Assembly: GCA_003224135.1 (NCBI GenBank)
Contig: QHYO01000265.1
Coordinates: forward strand, 1-6,790
DNA from: Acidobacteriota bacterium
Lineage (GTDB): Bacteria > Acidobacteriota > Terriglobia > Acidiferrales > UBA7541
Reading direction: 5' to 3'
DNA: 6,790 nt
Part shown: positions 1-5,727 of the stretch, one piece after another
How the letters are laid out: each line of letters begins with the position of its first letter
Numbering within the stretch: position 1 is the stretch's first letter
Position numbers and translations under genes: made by a program
The notes under the pieces: generated by a model
The model's input: only the letters and a program-made list of their open reading frames with translations
Told to the model about the DNA's origin: nothing
Database searches by the model: none

Positions 1-694
1 GCAACTCCTCGGGCCGAAAAAACCGCGCCACCGATTTCGGTAAATACGTATACGCAGCCTGATCGCCCGAAATCAGCCCACCCAATCTCGGCAGTACGGT
101 CCGAAAATACCATTGGTACAAATCCCCAAACCACCCGGGCTTCGGTTCTGTAAATTCCAGAATCGCAATCGTGCCATCCTCCTTCAGCACTCGGCGAATC
201 TCCAACAAGCCTGCCTCGTAGTTCGCCAGATTCCGAAATCCAAATGCTGCCGTCACCAAGTCGAATGCTCCATCCGCAAATGGCAGCCTCAGGGCATCCG
301 ATTCAACAAACAAAATGGGGCGATTCGGTTCCGCACGTTTCATTCTTATGAGTGATTTTTCCTTCGCTCTCACCAGCATCGTGTGCGCAAAATCCACACC
401 CCACACACGCCCTTTTGCCCTTCGCTCCAGCGTAAACGCCAGATCGCCCGTGCCACAGCACAAATCCAGAATCCTTGCGTCAGCGCGCTCGAGAATTGGC
501 CGCAGCACGTTCGCCGTCCGCGCCCGCCACATCCGATCCATCTGCAATGACAGAATGTGATTTAGCAGGTCATACCGCGGCGCAATCTGCGTGAACATCT
601 CACGCACTTTGCGTGAAGCGTCAGACTCACTCAATGCGCCTGCAGGTCGCGTCCCCTTGCTTGGCTCTTTGCGCGGCACGGCGGCTTCAGTCAC
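1..694 (-). CDS. ubiE: UbiE/MenG quinone C-methyltransferase, C-terminus cut by window edge
   Basis: SAM-dependent methyltransferase that methylates demethylmenaquinone (or the ubiquinone precursor) late in quinone synthesis; in a menaquinone-using organism the MenG role is expected. Reading from a GTG at 694, 231 residues are visible. Residues 33-46 read MFTQIAPRYDLLNH, followed by ILSLQMDRMW, the N-terminal family signature, with Asp where many proteobacterial members have His. Motif I, LDLCCGTGDLAF, is at 76-87; the acidic SAM-ribose strand GVDFAHTM is around 99-106; GFRNL is at 152-156; RRVLKEDG and the following LEFTEP form the second family signature. The last visible part, AYTYLPKSVARFF, matches the family shortly before its C-terminus, so about 50 residues should lie beyond the edge. 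The GTG start overlaps the aroB stop by 8 bp and has no close Shine-Dalgarno, suggesting translational coupling to aroB. A second in-frame GTG lies at 682. No internal defects seen. Confidence 0.95.
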   Translation of the reverse strand, partial: MTEAAVPRKEPSKGTRPAGALSESDASRKVREMFTQIAPRYDLLNHILSLQMDRMWRARTANVLRPILERADARILDLCCGTGDLAFTLERRAKGRVWGVDFAHTMLVRAKEKSLIRMKRAEPNRPILFVESDALRLPFADGAFDLVTAAFGFRNLANYEAGLLEIRRVLKEDGTIAILEFTEPKPGWFGDLYQWYFRTVLPRLGGLISGDQAAYTYLPKSVARFFRPEEL

Positions 695-1811
695 GCCACA
701 CCAACGCGTCGGCTTCCGCCACCTTTGGTGTCACTCGCAGGATCAGTTCGAGCTTCTCTCGCTCGCCGGCGTCGAATGTTGCGGCTTTGCCGATTCCCGG
801 CGTCAGCACAAATCGCAATTTGCCATTCCGTGTTTTCTTGTCTGAACCCATCAGCTCAATCAGCCTCTTTGCCGCCACGTTTGGCCATGCAGGCAGTTTG
901 CCCATTCGTCTAATCAGAGAAATAATCCGCGAAGCATCGGCCGCCGGCGTAATTTGAATCTCGTGGCCAAAGAGCGCCGCCGCCATCATTCCCCACGCCA
1001 CCGCTTCTCCATGCTGGTATTTCCTGTAACCCGTCGCGCTCTCCAGCGCATGCGCGAACGTATGCCCAAAATTTAAGATCTCACGCAGCCCGGATTCCCT
1101 CTCGTCTTTTCCCACAACTTTCGCCTTGATCTCCACCGACCTCGTGATTACGTGCCCCAACGCCAGCGGATCGCGCGCCAGAAGTTTCTCGACATTTTTT
1201 TCCAAAAACGCAAACAGCTTCGCATCGGCAATCACACCGTACTTGATCACCTCAGCCAAGCCGCCGCAAAACTCCCGCTGCGGCAACGTCTTCAAGACAT
1301 TCGTATCCACGACGACCATTCGCGGCGGATAAAACGCTCCCACCAGATTCTTCCCGTCCGGCAAATTCACGCCGGTTTTTCCGCCGATCGCGCTATCTGT
1401 CTGCGCGACCAGCGTCGTTGGCACATGCACCAACGCCACGCCGCGCAAATAAGTCGCCGCCGCAAATCCCGCAACGTCTCCCACCACTCCGCCGCCCACC
1501 GCAATCACCACCGCATTGCGATCTGCGCCCGCCTTTACCAGGCTCCGCGCAATCCCTTCCACGTTTTTCAGATTCTTTTCTGTCTCTCCGTCCTTGAAGG
1601 TGTGCAATCGCACCGCGCGCGCACTACCCAATCCGCGCGACACGAACTTCCCCACTGCCGACCAAACGCTCCGCGAGGTCACCACATGAACGCTCGAAAA
1701 TTTCCCAATGTTCGCGATCTCCACAGACAGCCGCGCCAACGCGCCCGCCCCGCAGACCACTGCGTATTTCCCCACCGAGGATTTCACCAAAATGCGTTTC
1801 GTATTCTTCAT
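687..1811 (-). CDS. aroB: 3-dehydroquinate synthase
   Basis: Cytoplasmic NAD- and Zn-dependent enzyme that converts DAHP to 3-dehydroquinate, the second step of the shikimate pathway. The 374-residue product is full length for the family. Visible motifs: DGETEKN at 74-80; the glycine-rich NAD-binding segment GGGVVGDVAGF at 106-116; PTTLVAQTDSAIGGKTGVN at 131-149; FYPP at 160-163; GGLAEVIKYG with the presumed Zn ligand Glu187; KDERESGLR at 235-243; NFGHT with His250; and QHGEA with His267, the other two presumed Zn ligands. GSDKK at 322-326 is the C-terminal lysine motif. The ATG at 1811 has only a weak purine stretch (GAAAAGA) upstream. It is the first gene of a minus-strand pair with ubiE and is divergent from nadB. 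Chorismate made downstream of this enzyme feeds menaquinone synthesis, which gives the pairing with UbiE/MenG a metabolic logic. The gene appears intact. Confidence 0.97.
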   Translation of the reverse strand: MKNTKRILVKSSVGKYAVVCGAGALARLSVEIANIGKFSSVHVVTSRSVWSAVGKFVSRGLGSARAVRLHTFKDGETEKNLKNVEGIARSLVKAGADRNAVVIAVGGGVVGDVAGFAAATYLRGVALVHVPTTLVAQTDSAIGGKTGVNLPDGKNLVGAFYPPRMVVVDTNVLKTLPQREFCGGLAEVIKYGVIADAKLFAFLEKNVEKLLARDPLALGHVITRSVEIKAKVVGKDERESGLREILNFGHTFAHALESATGYRKYQHGEAVAWGMMAAALFGHEIQITPAADASRIISLIRRMGKLPAWPNVAAKRLIELMGSDKKTRNGKLRFVLTPGIGKAATFDAGEREKLELILRVTPKVAEADALVWRD

Positions 1812-1914
1812 GGATTCTTTTCAACTCTAACATACAGAGCAGCTTCTCCCCGGACCGCGCCGCCTTGCGCAAATCTAAAATCTGCTACCATACTTGTGCC
1901 GCCCGAAGCAGCCG
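1812..1914. promoter_or_regulatory. Divergent aroB/nadB promoter region
   Basis: The 103 bp between the divergent start codons of aroB (1811, minus) and nadB (1915, plus) must hold both promoters unless one is leaderless. On the plus strand an extended -10-like TGCTACCAT lies at 1883-1891, with a poor -35-like TTGCGC at 1865-1870 (15-bp spacing). TAAAAT at 1876-1881 is another -10-like hexamer. On the minus strand TATGTT at 1829-1834 is a weak -10 candidate for aroB. No operator is recognisable. The location is firm; the individual elements are weak guesses. Confidence 0.35.
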
Positions 1915-3682
1915 ATGACTTCCACTCCAAACACCTATCACCCTGACTACGCCGTGGTAGGTTCCGGCGTCGCTGGGCTGCGCGCTGCCATCGAACTGAG
2001 TTCCGCAGGTACCGTTCTTGTCCTCGCAAAATCCAATCTCAGCGATTCCGCCACTGCCTGGGCACAGGGCGGCATCGCCGTAGCACTCAGCGACGAAGAT
2101 GAAATCGGTCTTCACGAGCAGGACACGCTGAACGCCGGTGACGGCCTCTGTCGCCCGGAATCCGTAGCACTCCTTCGATCGCGCGGGCACCAAGCTTGCC
2201 TTTACTCGCGAGGCAGCTCACAGCCGTTCGCGCATTCTCCACGCGCATGGCGATTCCACGGGACGCGAAATCAGCCGCGCCCTCCTCGCCCGCGCTCATA
2301 CCATTCCGCATCTCCATCTTCGCGCACACTCTTTCACCACTGGCCTCATCGTCGAAAACGGTCGCGTCGTGGGACTCCGCTTCATCGACGAAACCGACGG
2401 TTCTCTCCACGAAGTTCGTTCCGGAGCCGTCCTTCTCGCCACCGGCGGCCTCGGCCAAATCTATCGCGAAACCACCAATCCCGAAGTCGCCACAGGCGAC
2501 GGCATGGCCATCGCTTACGAAGCCGGAGCCGTTCTCTCCGACATGGAATTCATGCAGTTCCATCCCACGGCTCTCGCCATAAAAGGCGCGCCGCGCTTTC
2601 TCCTCTCTGAAGCCTTGCGCGGCGAAGGCGGCATCCTCCGCAACATCAATCTCGAACGCTTTATGAAGCGCTACGCCGAAGCCCAGGAGCTCGCTCCGCG
2701 CGACGTCGTCGCTCGCGCCATCGTCAGCGAAATGCACCGCACTCAAGCCGAACACGTCTATCTCGATATGACCGCCAAATCCGCCGAATTTCTGCAGAAG
2801 CGCTTCCCGCGGATCTACGCGACCTGCCTCAGCTACGGGCTCGATCTCGCCACGGACATGGCACCCGTCTGCCCAGCTGCTCACTACATGATGGGTGGAG
2901 TCAAAACTGATCTATGGGGACGTAGCTCTCTTCCCGGCCTCTACGCCGCAGGAGAAACCGCCGATACGGGCGTCCACGGCGCAAATCGTCTCGCCAGTAA
3001 TTCCCTTCTTGAAGGCTTAGTCTTCGGCGCGCGCAGCGGCCAGGCCATGATTGTCGACTGCTCTGCGGTCGGCAATCAAAAAGACGGCCTTGCGGTCGCG
3101 CATGGCCGCTCTGCCGCCTCTCAAAAAAGCGTGTCCGCCGTCAGGCATAAAGCTTCGTCGCTTCCCGGAAGCCCAGCCCCAAAACCCGATTCCCACACTC
3201 AAGAGGCTATAGCGGCTCGCGCTACTGCCTCCTCGTCAGCGCGTGCCGCGACCGCTCACTCCGCAAAGCTCGCGGCTTCTGCGCACCATTCGCGGGCCAG
3301 TGCTTCTGCCGCAACAACCGAACACGCCACAAATAACTCGTCTTCCAAGTCTTCAAATTCAGCTCAGCAAGCTTCCTCGCCAAATCCCGCAACCACCGCC
3401 GCGCTAACGCAACTTCGCGACCTCATGTGGCGTCACGTCGGTATCATGCGCAATGGCAAGGATCTCGCTGCCGCCATCGCCCTCCTCGAAAAGTTGGCCG
3501 CTTCGCGGTCACCCCTTCCTGCTGAATTCCTCGATTCCCCGCATCCCACGCGCCACGATTACGAACTCTCAAACCTGCACACGCTCGCGTCCCTGATGGC
3601 CCGTTCCGCTTTAGCCCGCGAAGAAAGCCGCGGCAGCCAAACCCTGACAGCCACGCCACACCATATTATGTCTTTGTCCTAA
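1915..3682 (+). pseudogene. nadB: L-aspartate oxidase, frameshifted with internal deletion (or assembly error)
   Basis: NadB is the FAD flavoenzyme that oxidises L-aspartate to iminoaspartate, the first step of de novo NAD synthesis with NadA. From the ATG at 1915 the first frame reads 87 residues of good NadB: GSGVAG dinucleotide fold at 16-21, TAWAQGGIAVAL at 48-58, and NAGDGLCRPESVALL at 73-87. The match then stops. It resumes in another frame at 2174 with FDRAGTKLAFTREAAHSRSR and runs to a TAA at 3680. Comparison with E. coli NadB implies loss of about 18 codons (roughly 53 nt) at the junction, where other members have the segment ending in WG-x-x-FD. Everything downstream is conserved: TGREI, LLATGGLGQIY, QFHPTA (2552), EALRGEG (2609), ELAPRDVVARAI (2687), AHYMMGG (2879), HGANRLASNSLLEGLVFG (2975) and the C-terminal LRDLMWRHVGIMR and EESRG. 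The strong conservation argues for very recent loss or a sequence error. An Ala/Ser-rich insert occupies about 3050-3406. The C-terminus after ESRG is short and unlike relatives. NadA and NadC are not in the window. Confidence 0.85.
3050..3406 (+). other. Ala/Ser-rich low-complexity insert within nadB
   Basis: Between the end of the FAD/capping core (LVFGARSGQAMIVD) and the C-terminal helical domain (LTQLRDLMWRHVGI) the reading frame encodes about 119 residues dominated by Ala, Ser, His, Thr and Lys, with runs such as ATASSSARAATAHSAKLAA and TNNSSSKSSNSAQQASS. From VFG to LRDLMW is 131 residues, against about 49 in E. coli NadB, an excess near 80. The frame stays open, which suggests a disordered linker expansion or an inserted repeat rather than decay. 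No domain is recognised inside it. Confidence 0.6.
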
Positions 3683-3691
3683 TTTTGAAGT

Positions 3692-3709
3692 GCCGGGCTT
3701 CAGCACGGC
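3692..3709. repeat. Imperfect palindrome after nadB (REP-like or terminator)
   Basis: The 18-bp GCCGGGCTTCAGCACGGC folds as GCCG-x-GCT / AGC-x-CGGC with one G/A mismatch and a minimal loop. It begins 10 bp after the nadB stop and is followed by TCTTCGTTT, only a weak T tract. It could terminate nadB transcripts or be a copy of a dispersed GC-rich palindrome; one copy in one window cannot decide. Confidence 0.4.
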
Positions 3710-3743
3710 TCTTCGTTTGGGTGCCGCGCGTGCCGCGTTTGCA

Positions 3744-3791
3744 CGTGGGTCTTGCTTTGTCATCGCTCGTGGGTCTTGCTTTGTCATCGCT
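3744..3791. repeat. Perfect 2 x 24-bp tandem duplication
   Basis: The unit at 3744-3767 (beginning CGTGGGTCTTG, ending GTCATCGCT) is repeated exactly at 3768-3791, with no base between the copies. A third copy would start with the C at 3792 but diverges at once. The perfect identity implies a recent slippage or duplication event. The length is a multiple of three, but no convincing gene covers it. Confidence 0.9.
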
Positions 3792-3893
3792 CAATTCTCA
3801 CAACCCGCACACCCATTGCTTCATTCCCTCAAGCTGCTTCAGTCCCGCAGGGATTTTCGTCGTGACGTCACAAACCAGCCGGTGGCGCAGACA

Positions 3894-3948
3894 TAAAAAT
3901 TAGGCGGACCCTACTCAAAGACGACCATCGCCTTCGGCCGGACCCGCC
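3894..3948 (-). terminator. Probable intrinsic terminator of the small exported-protein gene
   Basis: Read on the minus strand, GGCGGGTCC (3948-3940) can pair over all nine positions with GGGTCCGCC (3911-3903), seven Watson-Crick and two G-U pairs. The 28-nt loop holds a small GCC-GAA-GGC hairpin, and the stem is followed at once by TAATTTTTAT (3902-3893). It lies about 75 bp past the stop of the minus-strand gene ending at 4023. The long loop lowers confidence. There is no T run on the plus-strand side. Confidence 0.45.
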
Positions 3949-4022
3949 CTCGCGAAAGACACGTATACGGGCTGAATGTGAAGAAATACGGCAAACAACC
4001 AGATGAAATTGGTCGACGAGCC

Positions 4023-4333
4023 TCAGGCTTGCGCCATGATGCTCACGGCCAGGAGTTGCCCGTTTTCCATCGCTTGATATTCCACCGTGACCGGGGTTCC
4101 CTGTTTCACTTGCCCTTTCACCTGGGTGTTCTTGTCCACGACAAAGTCCAGTGTGTTCTTCCCGCCGCGACCTTACCTGCAACAGATTTGGTCGGCTGCT
4201 GAGTCTGCTTTTCTGATTGCGCCTGGCTCCATTTCGCTGGACTGCCCGAATGAGCTCGAGTTGAGACTCCCAGAATCAACAGGCTGCCAACAGAAACACC
4301 GCAAAGGAATTTGCGAATCGTAGAATTAGGCAT
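4023..4333 (-). pseudogene. Small exported protein (DUF5666-like), frameshifted with apparent internal deletion
   Basis: The ATG at 4333 has a near-perfect Shine-Dalgarno and opens a frame starting MPNSTIRKFLCGVSVGSLLI, a basic N-terminus and hydrophobic stretch typical of a Sec signal peptide. A Gln/Ser/Lys-rich stretch and TKSVAGKVAA (residues 48-57) follow. A different minus frame then begins near 4163 with GKNTLDFVVDKNTQVKG and runs through GTPVTVEYQAMENGQLLAVS to MAQA and a TGA at 4025-4023. Together these resemble small secreted proteins of Acidobacteriota with an SVxGKV strand, a hydrophobic beta strand, VVDKNTQVxG and VTVEYQAM. The strand usually found between SVxGKV and the FVVDKNT segment (roughly 16-17 residues) is missing, and the arithmetic requires a loss of 3n+1 nt, for example 49 or 52. 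As given the gene makes only a truncated product. Function unknown; a periplasmic or secreted beta-rich domain is inferred. The family name is from memory. Confidence 0.6.
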
Positions 4334-4336
4334 AAG

Positions 4337-4343
4337 CCTCCTT
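4337..4343 (-). promoter_or_regulatory. Strong Shine-Dalgarno of the small exported-protein gene
   Basis: AAGGAGG on the minus strand ends 3 nt before the ATG at 4333. It is the strongest ribosome-binding site in the window and supports a real, once well-translated gene despite the frame change downstream. Confidence 0.75.
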
Positions 4344-4480
4344 GTGATTGGAGGGTGGGGTCTGGATACCCCAAGCAGTTTCTATTCCGTTTCACAAAAC
4401 ATATCTGAAAAGCGCTAACATTTTACAAAACTCTACTTAAAAAGCCTTGATTTCAGGATTTCCGGCGCACTTTTTAACGA

Positions 4481-4538
4481 TCATTGTCAGAAATTTATTT
4501 CAATGACGACTGAATGACACAAATTTCGCCTTGATGAC
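4481..4538. repeat. Cluster of ATGAC motifs with an inverted copy
   Basis: Plus-strand ATGAC occurs at 4503-4507, 4514-4518 and 4534-4538, with starts 11 and 20 bp apart, close to one and two helical turns. TCATTG at 4481-4486 is the inverted counterpart of CAATGA at 4501-4506, separated by 14 AT-rich bases. The phased direct and inverted copies, about 150-200 bp upstream of the small gene's start, look like a transcription-factor binding cluster. The motif is short, so chance is possible. Confidence 0.35.
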
Positions 4539-4550
4539 ATAACTTTCCTT

Positions 4551-4650
4551 GGGGACCGCGGAACTTTTTCCCTGCAGTCGCCGTTTTTTTCTCGGCAGAA
4601 CGCTGTAGAACATTTGTACCTTTCTACAGTTTTCGGAAATTACGGTCCCC
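4551..4650. repeat. Nested inverted repeats (possible structured RNA or terminator)
   Basis: The outer arms GGGGACCG (4551-4558) and CGGTCCCC (4643-4650) are perfectly complementary. The pairing can extend into flanking TTTCC/GGAAA if a 2-nt bulge is allowed on the left. Inside them CTGTAGAA (4603-4610) and TTCTACAG (4622-4629) form a perfect 8-bp stem with an 11-nt loop. On the plus strand the inner stem is followed by TTTT; on the minus strand, the direction of the tat operon, no T tract follows. This makes it a poor classical terminator for tat, though it may protect the 3' end. Confidence 0.45.
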
Positions 4651-4698
4651 GGAAAATTTCGGCTCAGTGGATTTCGATCGTAGCCTTTGGAGTTTGCT

Positions 4699-5718
4699 TC
4701 ATCTTGTCTGCAATTCCTTCACGCTTTCTAAAATCACATGACCCACAATTCCAAGACTCTTCGCGCTGATTTTATCCAGCGTGTCTTGCGGCGTATGCCA
4801 ATAACCCGCCGAATTCTCCAGATCAATGATGTCCGCGGACGGCACTCCCCGCTGCAGAAACGACAAATGATCGTCGTCCACTGGAGTCGTTTGATCTATG
4901 AAAATCTCGCCGTAGCCCAACCGCTTCGCTGTACCCCAAATTAAATCCACCAACGCCTTTGTCGAATTCTGTTCCCGTTTGATCCGCAGCGTTTTTCCCC
5001 CGACAAGGTCCGCCAGAATCATGGCCTGCACCCTTTTCAAGTCCCCGCTCATTCCCATTCTCGCGGCCAACTGTCGGCTTCCATATCGATTGTCGGGATC
5101 CTGCCATTCTTTGCGAACCGCTTCCTCGCCGTCAAAGAAGGCAATCCACACAGCGTAGCGCCCGTGTTTTCCGCACAATTGTCTCGCCATCTCGAGCATG
5201 ACGCCCGTCGACGAGCCGCTGTCATCAGCGCCTACAAAGTTATCCAACCGTTTCGTGTCGTAGTGGGTTGCCAGCAGAATGATTCCCTGTCGCTCACCGG
5301 GAATCTTCACCACGATATTTTTCATCGGCAAGCGTCCCGCAGGAGTGTCCGCCGAAAAAGAATCGGTATCCACGGTGCAACTCGAGCTCGTCAGCTGCGA
5401 TGCAATGTAGTCCTGCACTTGCAGGATCGCTTGCGAACCAGATGGCCGCGGTCCAAAGCTCACCTGCTTCGCCACGTGCCCGTAGGCCAGCTTGCCATCA
5501 AACCCACCTGTACTTTCCGCGGGAAGGCCGTCGTCCGGAACTTGGGGCTGTGCGGCCAGGTGCGACGCAACTGTGGCGCCGGACGCAGTATTTGTGTGAT
5601 TGTCCGTTCCACTTGCCTTGCAGCCCGCGATGAAGCCCGTGATACTCAACAAAAGCGTTGCGCCGCAGCTCATACGCGCGCGCCTCAAGTTCGGGCTCTG
5701 CCAGAATGTTTTGCTCAT
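4699..5718 (-). CDS. M28-family / glutaminyl-peptide cyclotransferase-like zinc lipoprotein
   Basis: The predicted 339-residue lipoprotein has the M28 zinc-hydrolase fold and most resembles glutaminyl-peptide cyclotransferases, which convert N-terminal Gln to pyroglutamate. Signal peptide: residues 1-33 with a twin-arginine pair at 12-13, a hydrophobic core LLLSITGFIAGC and lipobox Cys33. Catalytic core: THYDTK (His152, Asp154), FVGADDSGSS (Asp166), FFDGEEA (Glu198, Glu199), DPDNRYGSRQLAARM, ADLVG (Asp237), DDDHLSFLQRGVP (281-293) and YWHT (Trp307, His308). FFDGEEA with a downstream YGSR-LAA-M, the DLxG, the DDH-x-x-FL-RGVP and the WHT are the hallmark blocks of animal and bacterial glutaminyl cyclases; an aminopeptidase is the alternative. 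The start at 5718 is chosen because GAGGAA lies just upstream and the signal peptide then begins properly; an in-frame ATG at 5799 would lie inside tatC and add 27 unlikely residues. It starts 7 bp after the tatC stop, so it is co-transcribed with tatC. Confidence 0.85.
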   Translation of the reverse strand: MSKTFWQSPNLRRARMSCGATLLLSITGFIAGCKASGTDNHTNTASGATVASHLAAQPQVPDDGLPAESTGGFDGKLAYGHVAKQVSFGPRPSGSQAILQVQDYIASQLTSSSCTVDTDSFSADTPAGRLPMKNIVVKIPGERQGIILLATHYDTKRLDNFVGADDSGSSTGVMLEMARQLCGKHGRYAVWIAFFDGEEAVRKEWQDPDNRYGSRQLAARMGMSGDLKRVQAMILADLVGGKTLRIKREQNSTKALVDLIWGTAKRLGYGEIFIDQTTPVDDDHLSFLQRGVPSADIIDLENSAGYWHTPQDTLDKISAKSLGIVGHVILESVKELQTR

Positions 5719-5721
5719 GAG

Positions 5722-5727
5722 TTCCTC
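5722..5727 (-). promoter_or_regulatory. Shine-Dalgarno deciding the lipoprotein start
   Basis: GAGGAA on the minus strand sits 3 nt before the ATG at 5718 and overlaps the tatC stop codon (5728-5726). It supports the internal start over the upstream ATG at 5799 and suggests translational coupling with tatC. Confidence 0.6.

Larger units (their letters stand above)
3683..4022. other. Convergent intergenic region, no convincing gene
   Basis: These 340 bp separate the 3' ends of nadB (plus) and the small exported-protein gene (minus). Two overlapping plus-strand open frames of 68-72 codons exist, but they have no Shine-Dalgarno or recognisable family and are compositionally odd, so I do not call a gene. 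The region contains an imperfect palindrome just after nadB (3692-3709), a 24-bp tandem duplication (3744-3791), a perfect 10-bp palindrome GTGACGTCAC at 3862-3871, and a probable terminator for the minus-strand gene (3894-3948). It resembles the dispersed palindrome-rich filler of large soil-bacterial genomes; that is inference. Confidence 0.6.
4334..4698. other. AT-rich structured intergenic region, no gene
   Basis: This 365-bp stretch lies downstream of the tat operon and upstream of the small exported-protein gene, both on the minus strand. It is visibly more AT-rich than the genes and has no credible open frame. It should hold the terminator of the tat operon and the promoter of the small gene. 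On the minus strand TAAAAT at 4429-4434 (preceded by TTTTG) and TATGTT at 4399-4404 are -10-like, without a good -35. It also holds repeated ATGAC motifs (4481-4538) and nested inverted repeats (4551-4650), listed separately. I see no tRNA and no riboswitch I can name. Confidence 0.6.

Noticed and set aside
1152..1946. Long plus-strand open frame (264 codons) across aroB
   Set aside because: It lies antisense to an unmistakable aroB, is rich in Arg/His/Pro/Ser and has no recognisable family; it is a codon-bias shadow.
2165..2180. Programmed frameshifting in nadB
   Set aside because: There is no slippery heptamer or downstream stimulatory structure, and about 18 conserved residues are missing as well, which recoding cannot explain.
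2087..2884. Minus-strand open frame (265 codons) across nadB
   Set aside because: Antisense to conserved NadB motifs, with no family resemblance or Shine-Dalgarno; it is a shadow of the GC-rich coding strand.
3744..3791. Possible CRISPR-like repeat
   Set aside because: Only two copies, directly abutting with no spacer; this is a simple tandem duplication.
3685..3903. Overlapping plus-strand small open frames of 68-72 codons after nadB
   Set aside because: They cover a palindrome and a tandem repeat, have no ribosome-binding site and give two equally unconvincing frames; treated as non-coding.
3962..3969. Palindrome CGTATACG, also present at 47-54
   Set aside because: Two 8-bp copies, one inside ubiE coding sequence, in 6.8 kb with no shared flanks; most likely coincidence.
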